Origin: DTKD01 sp050948905
Lineage (GTDB): Bacteria; Armatimonadota; UBA5829
Length of the DNA stretch: 64,000 bases
Direction of reading: 5' to 3'
NCBI GenBank assembly: GCA_050948905.1
Contig: JBMNES010000001.1
Location: 496,001 to 560,000, forward strand
Shown here: positions 23,316 through 31,962 of the stretch, one piece after another
How the letters are laid out: each line of letters opens with the position of its first letter
Numbering within the stretch: position 1 is the first letter of the stretch
Made by a program: the position numbers and the translations under genes
The notes under the pieces: model-generated
Databases searched by the model: none
What the model was told of the DNA's origin: nothing
What the model saw: the letters and a program-made list of their open reading frames with translations, nothing else

Positions 23316-23948
23316 TTAATCCTCGTCTCGAGGACATATCTCGTCAAGAACTCTCGCGACCGTATCCCAGTTAAAACCTCTTCGCATTAGAAACGAAGCG
23401 GTTTTATCTCTAAATTTCGGATCGCGAACATCTGATTTTGTCGCTCTGTTTCGCGCCAGTTCAAGCGCCAGCCCGTCTTCGGTTTGCTCGTCAAGGCCAT
23501 CTAACGCTTGTTCGATATTGTCTGCGCTAACACCCTTGCTTTGAAGCTCCCAGACCAACCTCCTGCGGCCCATAGGCTTCGCAGCCGTGCGCGATTTTAC
23601 CCAGTTTCGGCTGAATGTCTGGTCATTTAACAGACCCATATTAGTCAGCCGAACTACTACTTCATCTACGATATCTTCGGCGAAATCATTCCCACTCAGC
23701 CGCCTCCGAATCTCCGTCTCAGAGCGATCCCTGTAGCTGATCAGCCTCAGCGCGCTTTCCATCGCCTTTCTGGCAGTCTCCTTGCGGACCACCTGCGCCA
23801 ACTGATCGGCATCGAACCTCTGGCCGACTCTGAGATTCAGTGTCGCGACCACATCCTGGTGCGCGCCGGTCGCGAATTGTCCATCGACAAAAATAGATCT
23901 TCTATCGGCCCGCCTGGATTGAACTTCAATCGCCGTTATCTCGCCCAT
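23316..23948 (-). CDS. recX: Regulatory protein RecX
   Basis: A 210-residue protein made of three-helix repeats typical of RecX ('RKAMESALRLISYRDRSETEIRRRL', 'LTNMGLLNDQTFSRNWVKSR', 'GRRRLVWELQSKGVS', 'LMRRGFNWDTVARVL'). RecX binds RecA filaments and limits their growth. About 50 N-terminal residues precede the helical part, as in many Gram-positive relatives. It starts 5 bp after the recA stop without its own clear binding site, so translation is probably coupled to recA. Confidence 0.9.
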   Translation of the reverse strand: MGEITAIEVQSRRADRRSIFVDGQFATGAHQDVVATLNLRVGQRFDADQLAQVVRKETARKAMESALRLISYRDRSETEIRRRLSGNDFAEDIVDEVVVRLTNMGLLNDQTFSRNWVKSRTAAKPMGRRRLVWELQSKGVSADNIEQALDGLDEQTEDGLALELARNRATKSDVRDPKFRDKTASFLMRRGFNWDTVARVLDEICPRDED

Positions 23949-23953
23949 CGAAT

Positions 23954-24961
23954 CTACTCGCTGGGTTCGACTTCAACCTCAGCAGCCGCTACGTTGCCTC
24001 TGATCCTAGCCTCCAACTCCTCCAGCATCTCAGGGTTGCTCTCCAGAAACGCCTTAGCGTTCTCGCGGCCCTGTCCGAGCCTGGTATCGTCGTAAGTAAA
24101 CCACGTCCCCGATTTTGTAACCAGGCCCATATCCGTCGCCACATCCAGCAAGCCGCCGCTTTTTGAGATACCCTCGTCGAACATAATATCGAACTCAGCG
24201 TTTTTGAAAGGCGGCCCAACCTTATTTTTGGCAACTTTTACCCTTACTCTAGTGCCGACTGCCTCTCCGCTGACCTTAAGCGTCTCGATTCGCCGCACCT
24301 CCAGACGCACACTAGCCCAGAACTTCAACGCGCGCCCACCCGGCGTAGTCTCCGGATTGCCGAACATCACGCCGATTTTTTCGCGGATCTGGTTAATAAA
24401 AATGGCCGCCGTATTCGATTTGTTAAGCGAGCCACCGATCTTTCTGAGCGCCTGCGACATCAGCCGGGCCTGCAGACCCATATGCGAGTCGCCCATATCC
24501 CCTTCGATCTCCGCCTTCGGCACCAGCGCCGCAACCGAGTCCAGCACCACGACATCCACTGCTCCGCTTCTGACCAGCGCGTCGACGATCTCCAGCGCCT
24601 CCTCACCTGTATCAGGCTGAGAGACCAGCAAAGAGTCGATATCTACGCCCAGTTTAGCAGCATAAGCAGCATCCACAGAGTGCTCCGCGTCGACAAACGC
24701 CGCCACGCCGCCGAGTTTCTGCGCCTCGGCGACTACATGGTATGCCAGCGTCGTCTTACCGGAGGATTCCTGTCCATAGACCTCGGTGATCCGACCCCTG
24801 GGAATTCCTCCGACCCCAAGAGCCATATCCAACGAGATCGCACCAGTAGGTATTACCGACGCATCGAACTGCGGCCTCTCCCCCAACCGCATAATCGAAC
24901 CGCGTCCAAATTGCTTTTCAATCTGCGCCAGCGCCATATCCAGCGCTTTGTCTTTATCCAT
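23954..24961 (-). CDS. recA: Recombinase RecA
   Basis: The 335-residue protein has Walker A GQESSGKT (63-70), the Walker B stretch 'VDVVVLDSVAALVPKAEI', the L2 region 'INQIREKIGVMFGNPETTPGG' and the C-terminal lobe. It is complete and without intein. It drives homologous recombination and, in most bacteria, LexA self-cleavage. CAGGGAGAACC precedes the ATG. I looked for a LexA box in the 81-bp leader and found only a poor half-match (GAAGTTTGTTC). It is followed immediately by recX. Confidence 0.97.
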   Translation of the reverse strand: MDKDKALDMALAQIEKQFGRGSIMRLGERPQFDASVIPTGAISLDMALGVGGIPRGRITEVYGQESSGKTTLAYHVVAEAQKLGGVAAFVDAEHSVDAAYAAKLGVDIDSLLVSQPDTGEEALEIVDALVRSGAVDVVVLDSVAALVPKAEIEGDMGDSHMGLQARLMSQALRKIGGSLNKSNTAAIFINQIREKIGVMFGNPETTPGGRALKFWASVRLEVRRIETLKVSGEAVGTRVRVKVAKNKVGPPFKNAEFDIMFDEGISKSGGLLDVATDMGLVTKSGTWFTYDDTRLGQGRENAKAFLESNPEMLEELEARIRGNVAAAEVEVEPSE

Positions 24962-25042
24962 TAGGTTCTCCCTGCGCCGACTCTAAAATCAGACGATTAA
25001 AATATACCAGTTCAGGGGCGTTACAGCCCACAGAACAAACTT

Positions 25043-25618
25043 CTAAGCCAGTTTATGCACGCTCAGAGGCGTGTAGATCGGCCCGCCGGATTGCAGCACG
25101 CTCTCCATCAGGACTACGCTGTCGACTCGCTGCGAACCCAGCCCCTGCGCGTCTATCTCCTGCAGGCCTTCGAGCAAGCCTTCGACAGGCTTCGATTCCT
25201 TCACTCGCCCGATGGTAATATGCGACCGGAACGGCTTTTGTTCCTTTTCAAAGCCCGCCCTCACCAGACCCTGCTCGACTCCGCTGGCGAGCGCTTCGAG
25301 CTGTTCACGGCCGTCCTCAACGCCGACCCATATCACCCTCGGCCGCCTCGGAGTGGGAAAGACCCCCACCCCCGCAACAGAGAGGTCAAACGCCTCATAT
25401 CCAGCGGCCAATTCATCTAAAGCGGACTGCACAACCGACAGCTTTTTAGGCGTAACATCTCCCAAAAACTTGAGTGTGACGTGGAAATTGCCGGGTTGGA
25501 CCCACCTAACCTGGGTGGTGAGTTTCTTGACGCGCTCCTGAACCTCGGAGATCCGTCCTCGAATCTCCTCGTCCAAACAGATCGCCACAAATGTGCGGAT
25601 AACCCTCTGGTCTGCCAT
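25043..25618 (-). CDS. thpR: RNA 2',3'-cyclic phosphodiesterase (ThpR/LigT)
   Basis: A 191-residue 2H phosphoesterase with both HxT motifs: HVT (46-48, 'NFHVTLKFLGD') and HIT (133-135, 'RSHITIGRVK'). It opens 2',3'-cyclic phosphates on RNA to 2'-phosphates. ATG 25618 is preferred to an in-frame TTG 15 bp upstream, because the family normally begins at 'VIRTFVAI'. It lies between cinA and recA on the same strand with short gaps and is probably in the same transcript. Confidence 0.9.
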   Translation of the reverse strand: MADQRVIRTFVAICLDEEIRGRISEVQERVKKLTTQVRWVQPGNFHVTLKFLGDVTPKKLSVVQSALDELAAGYEAFDLSVAGVGVFPTPRRPRVIWVGVEDGREQLEALASGVEQGLVRAGFEKEQKPFRSHITIGRVKESKPVEGLLEGLQEIDAQGLGSQRVDSVVLMESVLQSGGPIYTPLSVHKLA

Positions 25619-25658
25619 TATATAGTGGTCCAAAGCTCAGGCGACCAACAAAAGCGCT

Positions 25659-26894
25659 TCACAGCATATACGTCCTTAGCATATCCAACGCCGCCTGCGA
25701 CGCTCTGAGCTTAATATCCAACCGGTTCCCCGAAAACCGGTGCTTGAAGGCGATAGTCTCGCCGGCCGAACTCAAAGCCATATAAACCAATCCAACCGGC
25801 TTTTCGGCCGTGCCCCCGGTCGGACCCGCGATCCCCGTCACCGAAACCGCGATGTCCGCTCCTGAGACTCTTCTGGCGCCCTCGGCCATAGCGCGAGCGA
25901 CCTGCTCGCTGACCGCGCCATACTCTATTAGTAATTGTTCGTCGACACCCAGAATATCCTTCTTTGCCTGGTTGCTGTATGTAACAAACCCGGAAAGCAG
26001 TGTTGCCGAACTTCCTGAAACATCTGTAATTCTGTTTGCTATCAGCCCGCCGGTGCAGCTTTCTGCGAGAGTCAAGGTAAGTTTACGCTCGATCAGCATC
26101 CTGACGACGACCCGTTCCAGGGTCTCTTCGTCTCGCCCGAATATATTTCGGCCCAAAATCGCCGACAGCTTCGCGTCCATCTCCTCTATCATCGCGTCGG
26201 CCGCTTCGGTGGTGTCTGCTTTTGCCGTAATCCTCAGATGCACTTCACCGGCGCTTGCTAGAGGGGCTACGGTGGGGTTTGAGCCCTCAAGCAGGCCATT
26301 GACCATCTCCGCCACGCTGGATTCGCCAAGGCCCGCGATTCTGAGAACTCTGGATCGGATTACGCTGCTCACTTCACCGACCCGCCCGTGCAGATATCCG
26401 ACTACTTGAGAGTCCACCATTTCGATAAACTCCCTCGGCGGCCCCGGCAGCACAATTACGACCTTGCCTTCCGATTCGAAGGCCGCGCCAGGCGCAGTGC
26501 CGAGTGGGTTTAGAAGCGTCCTGCCGTGCTTTGGCACCATAGCCTGCTTGAGGTTGGATTCGGGCATTTCGATGCCGCGTGCCGTAAAAAACGCCCGCAT
26601 TCGCTGGGCCGATTCCTCATCCAACACCATTTCATCGCCGAGTACAGCGGCTACGGTCTCCTTGGTGAGGTCGTCCATCGTCGGCCCCAGCCCTCCGATG
26701 GTGAATACTATATCAGCTCGCGTAAGGGCAAGTTTCAGCGCCTCGGCGAGTCGGGCCTCGTTGTCCCCAACAGTTACGCGATAGTGCAGGTCGATTCCGA
26801 ACTGCGGCAACATTCTAGACAAATATGCCGCATCTGTGTCAACGATCTGACCCAGCAACAACTCTGTTCCGACCGAAATAATCTCTGCGCGCAC
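25659..26894 (-). CDS. cinA: CinA, NMN amidohydrolase / ADP-ribose pyrophosphatase family protein
   Basis: The 411-residue protein has an N-terminal MoaB/COG1058-like domain ('AEIISVGTELLLGQIVDTDAAYLSRML', 'FTIGGLGPTMDDLTKETVA') and a C-terminal amidase domain ('ESCTGGLIANRITDVSGSS', 'VSVTGIAGPTGGT'). The latter frees NMN to nicotinic acid mononucleotide for NAD recycling. The start is GTG 26894, directly before 'RAEIISVG' and 8 nt after AGGGGGA; longer in-frame starts upstream are not supported. It heads the cinA-thpR-recA-recX-rny-ymdB block. Confidence 0.93.
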   Translation of the reverse strand: MRAEIISVGTELLLGQIVDTDAAYLSRMLPQFGIDLHYRVTVGDNEARLAEALKLALTRADIVFTIGGLGPTMDDLTKETVAAVLGDEMVLDEESAQRMRAFFTARGIEMPESNLKQAMVPKHGRTLLNPLGTAPGAAFESEGKVVIVLPGPPREFIEMVDSQVVGYLHGRVGEVSSVIRSRVLRIAGLGESSVAEMVNGLLEGSNPTVAPLASAGEVHLRITAKADTTEAADAMIEEMDAKLSAILGRNIFGRDEETLERVVVRMLIERKLTLTLAESCTGGLIANRITDVSGSSATLLSGFVTYSNQAKKDILGVDEQLLIEYGAVSEQVARAMAEGARRVSGADIAVSVTGIAGPTGGTAEKPVGLVYMALSSAGETIAFKHRFSGNRLDIKLRASQAALDMLRTYML

Positions 26895-26994
26895 TATTAT
26901 TCCCCCTGGATAAGCACTTATATTATAACTGAAGCCGACCGGGGCGGGCAAGGAAAAATCGGTGATGATGACAGTGAAGAGAGGCTGAGGGTGT

Positions 26995-27290
26995 GGATTA
27001 CGCGACTACGCGCGGAATGACCGAGAACAGATCGGTGGCGATCTCCGAATCGCCACTGCATAACTATTCCCAATCTCCAATTTCCAACTTCTAACTTCCA
27101 AACCGTAGTGTCCGATCTCCGTTTCTCGATACTTAGTCGCCCGGCACAGAGGCCCGGCTCCTACATTTTTATTATCTTGCACTGGTTGCCTGTCATCCTG
27201 CGCTACCAAATTGCGTCATCCTGCGCGAAGTCGCAGGATCACCCTCCGCATGTGCTTTCCCGTGGATTCCGCGACTCCGCGCGGAATGAC
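26995..27290. repeat. Cluster of dispersed palindromic repeats
   Basis: The 506-bp gap between cinA and the antitoxin holds ATTCCGCG/CGCGGAAT palindromes at 26995-27024 and 27261-27290, a GGTGGCGAT palindrome at 27033-27057, and an ATCCTGCG/CGCAGGAT palindrome at 27212-27241 with a half copy at 27192. Between them is a pyrimidine-rich string of CCAACTTC-like units (27060-27100). No gene is seen. Confidence 0.85.
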
Positions 27291-27400
27291 TGAAGAGGGG
27301 CGGGCCGTCTGAATTTGGTCCTTTAAATAGCAAGGTTTGACACGATATTTGATTGGTGATACATTGTATGTACGGAACAATCAGATGGTGGAGAATCCCT

Positions 27401-27628
27401 GTGATTAAAAAGCTCACAAAACACGGCAACAGTATGGCTCTGGTTATCGAGCGCAGTGTGCTGGATCTGTTAAAGATAGATAACGATACTCCGGTCGAGG
27501 TTTCGACAGACGGAAACGTGCTCATTATCGCTCCTGTTCGGGACGAGTCTCGTACCGCTAAGTTCAGAGAATCACTCGACAAGACAAACCGCAAGTATGG
27601 ACGTGCCCTGAAGAAACTGGCCGACTAA
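27401..27628 (+). CDS. AbrB/MazE-type antitoxin
   Basis: A 75-residue protein with the SpoVT/AbrB swapped-hairpin start 'IKKLTKHGNSMALVI' and 'LKIDNDTPVEVSTDGNVLII', followed by a charged tail (about 50-75) that would bind the toxin. The start is GTG 27401 after GGTGGAGAAT; an in-frame ATG 48 bp upstream would add residues not found in the family. It probably represses its own promoter as a dimer. Its stop touches the toxin's ATG. Confidence 0.88.
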   Translation: MIKKLTKHGNSMALVIERSVLDLLKIDNDTPVEVSTDGNVLIIAPVRDESRTAKFRESLDKTNRKYGRALKKLAD

Positions 27629-28018
27629 ATGGACCATATCGAGTTCCTTGGCCTCGCTGATGTTCTTGAGATACACCGCGACCAGATCGAGCACTATGGC
27701 GGCTCTCCCGGCATTCGAGATATGGACCTGCTTCAGTCGGCAGTCGCGATGCCTGCTGCCGGATTCGGTGATCAATATCTGCACCAGAACATCTTTGAGA
27801 TGGCGGGGGCGTACCTATTCCACATCACTCAGAATCACCCATTTGTCGATGGCAACAAGCGAACTGGAGCAGTAGCCGCCATTGTCTTTCTCGCGATGAA
27901 TGATATCGAGGTCATCGCTGATGAGGATGAGCTTGAGGTATTCGTCCGCAGGGTGGCGACTGGCCAATCCGACAAAGCTGCTGCTGCGGAATTCTTCAGA
28001 AACAACTCCGCTAAGTAA
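27629..28018 (+). CDS. doc: Doc-type toxin (Fic fold, death on curing)
   Basis: The 129-residue protein carries HPFVDGNKRTG (70-80), the Doc version of the Fic motif in which Lys replaces the second Gly. Doc proteins of this type phosphorylate elongation factor Tu and stop translation. Length and the start 'FLGLADVLEIHRDQIEHYGG' fit Doc well. The gene starts on the base after the antitoxin stop. Its partner is AbrB-like and not the Phd antitoxin of phage P1, a mixed pairing that is known from other genomes. Confidence 0.9.
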   Translation: MDHIEFLGLADVLEIHRDQIEHYGGSPGIRDMDLLQSAVAMPAAGFGDQYLHQNIFEMAGAYLFHITQNHPFVDGNKRTGAVAAIVFLAMNDIEVIADEDELEVFVRRVATGQSDKAAAAEFFRNNSAK

Positions 28019-28100
28019 ACCAGCCGCCAAGGTGCAATGCGAACTCATTTTAGAGTTTCGTTGTTTCTGGGAACCCTCGGGAAACACCATATACGCGAAA

Positions 28101-28125
28101 ACCCTGTCGAGTATTACGACAGGGT
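28101..28125. other. Perfect hairpin behind the toxin gene
   Basis: ACCCTGTCG and CGACAGGGT (9 bp each) enclose a 7-nt loop. It lies 83 bp after the doc stop. No T run follows closely, so it may be an RNA end or processing signal rather than a standard terminator. Confidence 0.45.
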
Positions 28126-28144
28126 CGATTCGCTTAGAGTGTTT

Positions 28145-28606
28145 TCAATTATGATGTTTGGTAGACCACTTTGCATCTCCTCGAACTTGTTTACGTTTTT
28201 CTCTAGTTCTCAAGATGCATAGTCCACGCTCAAAAAAAGGCGATTTATTCGGATTTTTGTAAACCGGCTCACCAATTTCTATTTCCTCGAAACCCGACGG
28301 AGATGCGCAATTGCCAATGGCATGATAATGACATTCTTCATAACCACATCCTTCCTGAGCTTACGGACTCAAGTACGTGCTCCAGGGGTTTCCGTGAACA
28401 CGCAGATTATGATAAGGTGGCATCTTGCACCGCCAATTATAACATGGATTCTCTGCCTGAGCGGGCGGCACATTCGATGGCCCATATTGCTGGTCGATTC
28501 CTTCGGGATAGAGCGCCGTGTGTCTTGGTCTTTCATCCCAAGCATCACGAGTTATCTGCCGTGGGTTGCAGGTGGGGTGTATTACAGATAGAATAAGGCT
28601 GTAGTA
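28145..28606 (-). other. Unexplained gap with a long minus-strand open frame broken by one stop
   Basis: The 604-bp gap between doc and the DUF4838 gene holds no gene I recognise. On the minus strand one frame is open from 28606 to 28145 except for a single TAA at 28361-28363. It lacks a convincing start and encodes a Cys/His/Trp-rich string. A plus-strand frame overlaps it. It could be a decayed gene or chance; I assign no function. Confidence 0.2.
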
Positions 28607-28622
28607 TTATGGAGGATGAAGT

Positions 28623-30899
28623 ATGTCGTTCAGGATTATCGCCGTGGCTGCGCTGCTTGCAGCCGGTATCGCCTCTGCTGCGTCGGCAATGACGCTTGCC
28701 AGCGAGGGTAAAGCTCAGTGCAGCATTGTGATCTCAAAAGATGCGACTGCACCGCAGCTTACTGCTGCTAAGGAGTTGCAGAGCTACCTTAACCAGGTCA
28801 CAGGTGCAGAGTTTGCCATTCGACGCGAGTCTCAGGTGAAGCCAGACGCCCCGCAGATACTCGTAGGGCCATCGTCCAGGCTTAAGAAGCTGGCCTCTGG
28901 GGTCGATTGGTCGGCGCTCGGCCATGATGGTATAGTTATCCGCACGGTTGAAAACAAGCTGCTGCTTGCAGGAGGGGAGCCGAGAGGGACGCTTTATGCC
29001 GTATACACTTTTTTGGAAGATACCGTTGGTTGCAGGTGGTGGTCGGGCACTGAAAGCGATATTCCAACAATAAAAAACCTGACTATTCCCGCGCTGGATA
29101 CGGTCTATACGCCTAAGCTGCGATACCGTGAAGCGTACTATCGCGACTTAAACGAAAATCCGCTGTTCGCGGCCAGGCTGAAACTGAACGGGCATTTTTA
29201 TAAGATTCCTCCAGCGTATGGGGATCATTATAAAATCCTGGGCTGGTGCCACACTGCTTACGAGTTGCTGCCGCCGGATAAATATTTCAAAGATCATCCC
29301 GAGTGGTACAGCGAGATCGACGGTAAGCGGCAGTATGGGCACGGCCAGTTGTGCTGGACCAACGACGAGATGAGAAAAGAGCTTACGAAAGTGGCTCTGA
29401 GTTGGATAGAAAAGGACCCGACGGCAGGAATTATTTCGATCAGCCAAAACGACTGGCACGGAGCGTGTCAGTGCGCGAAGTGCAAGGCGGTGGAGGCCGA
29501 GGAGCAATCGCAGGCCGGGCCGCTTATCAGATGCCTGAACCAGGTTGCTGAGGACATCGAAAAGCAGTATCCGGATATGCTGGTAGAGACGCTGGCCTAT
29601 CAGTATACGCGCAAACCGCCGGCCAAAGTGAAGCCGAGAAAAAACGTCGTTATCCGGCTGTGTACTATAGAGTGCGACTTCTCTAAGCCGCTGGACAGTG
29701 ACGGAAATCCGACCTTTAGAGATGACATCCGCAAATGGAGCGCGATTGCGCCGAATCTATATATATGGGACTACGTCACAGACTTTGCGTCGTATATTCA
29801 GCCGCATCCGAATATGCGCGTGCTGGCCCCGAACCTGAGGTTCTTTGTGGACAATAACACGATTGGTGTCTTTGAGCAGGGCGACGCCGGGTGCTCGATT
29901 GGGGATTTTGTTCGGCTGCGCGCGTGGGTGCTGGCGCATCTGGAGTGGGATCCGTCGCGGGATGCCAATGAGCTTATCAAAGAATTTGTGAACGGATATT
30001 ATGGCCCTGCGGCGCCTTATATATTGAAATATCTGAATCTAGTTCACGATTCCATCGACCAGAATCCGATGCCGTTGAGCTGCTATAACGGCAACCTGTC
30101 ATTTATGAGCTTGGCCGTGATGACTGAGTCGACGAGGCTGTTTAACCAGGCGCTGAGGGCGTGCGCGGATGCGCCAGTCGCACTGAAGCGGGTGCAGAGG
30201 GATAAGCTGTCGTTGGATCACGTCTGGCTGAAGAAATACGATGAGCTTAAAGCGCAAGCGAAGGCAGAAAATGTGCGATTCGCCGGGCCTGCTGATCTAA
30301 ACACCGGTCTGACTCAGTTCATTGAGGCAGCGCATTCCTGGAACGTCGGCAATTACAGTGAAAGCTGGCCGTTTGAGCTTTACGAAGCATCGCTGGAAGC
30401 TCGATTTGCCGGGCCACCGCCGAGCCCGACAGAGTTAGCGGCGCTGCCCAAGTCCGACGTGGTGGAGATAAAGGCCGGTAAATTGAAACTGTACGAGCCT
30501 CCTAAGTGGGCGAGAATCGTGGATGATCCGAAGGCGTCGTCGGGTAAGGCGGCGTTTATGGAGGCTGATCATACGCAATGGGCCATTCAGCACGAGCTTA
30601 CAAAAAGCCAGGCAAAGTCGCTGAAGGGGTCGTGGAGATGGTATTTGATCGCTCGCGCTGAGGGAGCAAAATCCGGCAATGCATTCGAATATGGCGTCTA
30701 CGATGGCCCCAGCCACCGCAATGTAACGAGATTCACTGCTAAACTGCAAGACTCCGCAGACGGAGAATATCATACCTTTTACCTGGGCAAGATACAATCA
30801 ACCGCCGGGCTTTATGCGTGGGTTGCTCCGATGAACAACAGCGATGCGGTGAAGGGGATTTATGTGGAGAAGATCGTGCTGGTGAAAGCGACAGACTGA
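28623..30899 (+). CDS. Secreted DUF4838 protein with GH67 N-terminal-like domain
   Basis: The 758-residue product has a signal peptide (about 1-22, ASAASA). Residues about 30-145 resemble the alpha-glucuronidase N-terminal domain ('AAKELQSYLNQVTGAEFAI', 'LLAGGEPRGTLYAVYTFLEDTVGCRWW'). Residues about 200-470 are DUF4838, with 'ISQNDWHGACQCAKCKAVEAEE' and 'KNVVIRLCTIECDFSKPLD'. The last 150 residues look like a beta-sandwich. The family is found in polysaccharide degraders and presumably cleaves or binds uronic-acid or similar glycans; no activity is established. GGAGGATGAAGT precedes the ATG. Confidence 0.82.
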   Translation: MSFRIIAVAALLAAGIASAASAMTLASEGKAQCSIVISKDATAPQLTAAKELQSYLNQVTGAEFAIRRESQVKPDAPQILVGPSSRLKKLASGVDWSALGHDGIVIRTVENKLLLAGGEPRGTLYAVYTFLEDTVGCRWWSGTESDIPTIKNLTIPALDTVYTPKLRYREAYYRDLNENPLFAARLKLNGHFYKIPPAYGDHYKILGWCHTAYELLPPDKYFKDHPEWYSEIDGKRQYGHGQLCWTNDEMRKELTKVALSWIEKDPTAGIISISQNDWHGACQCAKCKAVEAEEQSQAGPLIRCLNQVAEDIEKQYPDMLVETLAYQYTRKPPAKVKPRKNVVIRLCTIECDFSKPLDSDGNPTFRDDIRKWSAIAPNLYIWDYVTDFASYIQPHPNMRVLAPNLRFFVDNNTIGVFEQGDAGCSIGDFVRLRAWVLAHLEWDPSRDANELIKEFVNGYYGPAAPYILKYLNLVHDSIDQNPMPLSCYNGNLSFMSLAVMTESTRLFNQALRACADAPVALKRVQRDKLSLDHVWLKKYDELKAQAKAENVRFAGPADLNTGLTQFIEAAHSWNVGNYSESWPFELYEASLEARFAGPPPSPTELAALPKSDVVEIKAGKLKLYEPPKWARIVDDPKASSGKAAFMEADHTQWAIQHELTKSQAKSLKGSWRWYLIARAEGAKSGNAFEYGVYDGPSHRNVTRFTAKLQDSADGEYHTFYLGKIQSTAGLYAWVAPMNNSDAVKGIYVEKIVLVKATD

Positions 30900-30914
30900 G
30901 TTTAGAGGCAGGCA

Positions 30915-31394
30915 GTGAAAATCGCGAAATGGTTGTTGGCGCCGGGGTTAATTGGAATATATCTGGCGGTTGCGCTGTTGACGGTGAACCGCAGCCCTGA
31001 CCAGGCGCAAATCGAAGCGGTTATCGCCAAAGGTGAGGTTGCGGCACAGCAACGCGACCTCGCCAGCCTGGTGTCCTGCGTATCCAGACGGTATTCCGAC
31101 CAATCCGGCCTCAACTACGATCAGCTTCGCATTCTCATGGCCAAAGCGATGCGCAATGAAGGACCTTACAGCGTGTCAGCGTCGGATCAGAAAATTGAGA
31201 TAAAGGGCGACCGAGCAATCGTTAACTTGCGTGTAGCGCTCAGCAGACCCGAAGGGGGCGTTTTCTACGATCGAAAACTGACGCTGATTTTTGCAAAAGA
31301 ACCCGCCTGGCATATGTTGGTTATCAAAACGGATGCCTGGCGGGTTATTTCTTCGGAGAATCTGGGATTATCTGCCGGAGAGCTGATGCTTTAA
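30915..31394 (+). CDS. Membrane-anchored NTF2-like protein of unknown function
   Basis: The 159-residue protein has one N-terminal span (about 5-24) followed by an extracytoplasmic alpha+beta domain that reads like a SnoaL/NTF2-type fold ('AVIAKGEVAAQQRDLASLVSCVS', 'DYDQLR'-like stretch, 'IKGDRAIVNLRVAL', 'LTLIFAKEPAWHMLVI'). I cannot name a function. The start is GTG 30915, 15 bp after the DUF4838 stop, so the two are probably co-transcribed. It ends 1 bp from the convergent yfcE-like gene. Confidence 0.6.
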   Translation: MKIAKWLLAPGLIGIYLAVALLTVNRSPDQAQIEAVIAKGEVAAQQRDLASLVSCVSRRYSDQSGLNYDQLRILMAKAMRNEGPYSVSASDQKIEIKGDRAIVNLRVALSRPEGGVFYDRKLTLIFAKEPAWHMLVIKTDAWRVISSENLGLSAGELML

Positions 31395-31395
31395 C

Positions 31396-31956
31396 CTACT
31401 TGCTGAGGCTCATAATTACTTCGCCCGTCTCCAAATCGAGTATTTTCGCTCCTGAATCGTCGATGAGACCGACGCTCGGCACAAGGCGGCCATCAATCTC
31501 GTATTTCGGAATTGCAGGACTGCCGGGGTTCATAAGCACCAAATCTCCAACACCTTCAAGGCCCGGCACGTGTGTGTGGCCGGAGATGAAATAATCCGCC
31601 TGGTATTTTTTGCCGAGCGCGATCATCGCCTCACGAGTCAGCGTATGCCCGTGACTTATCACTATTTTGCAGCCGTCGAGAGAAACATAAGCATACGGCG
31701 ACTGCACAGGCATATCGAGAAGTTCCTCGTAGACCTGGGCATCACAGTTACCCTGAGCGATCACGACCGGGATATCCAGTGAGTTCAAAACCTCAGCAAA
31801 CCCAGGTACGTCGTATTCGTCCGTGCAGGCCAGCCTCGGCGGATGATATAACACATCCCCCGCGTGAAGGATCATATCCACGCCCTGAAGTAGCTGCAGC
31901 GTTGAGTGCAATGCCGTTATGCTGCCGTGGGTATCGCTGATAACTCCGATTTTCAT
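31396..31956 (-). CDS. YfcE/MJ0936-type phosphodiesterase
   Basis: A 186-residue calcineurin-like phosphoesterase with the metal motifs D-x-H ('VISDTHG', residues 6-12), 'ILHAGDVLYH', 'VIAQGNCDA', 'VISHGHT' and 'FISGHTHVPG'. Close relatives hydrolyse phosphodiester model substrates and cyclic nucleotides; the true substrate is unknown. It starts 6 bp after the htrA stop, at the end of the riboflavin/htrA gene series. Confidence 0.9.
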   Translation of the reverse strand: MKIGVISDTHGSITALHSTLQLLQGVDMILHAGDVLYHPPRLACTDEYDVPGFAEVLNSLDIPVVIAQGNCDAQVYEELLDMPVQSPYAYVSLDGCKIVISHGHTLTREAMIALGKKYQADYFISGHTHVPGLEGVGDLVLMNPGSPAIPKYEIDGRLVPSVGLIDDSGAKILDLETGEVIMSLSK

Positions 31957-31962
31957 ATTTGC

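Noticed and set aside
24962..25042. LexA (SOS) box before recA
   Set aside because: Only an off-length half-match (GAAGTTTGTTC) found; too weak to call without knowing this lineage's LexA motif.
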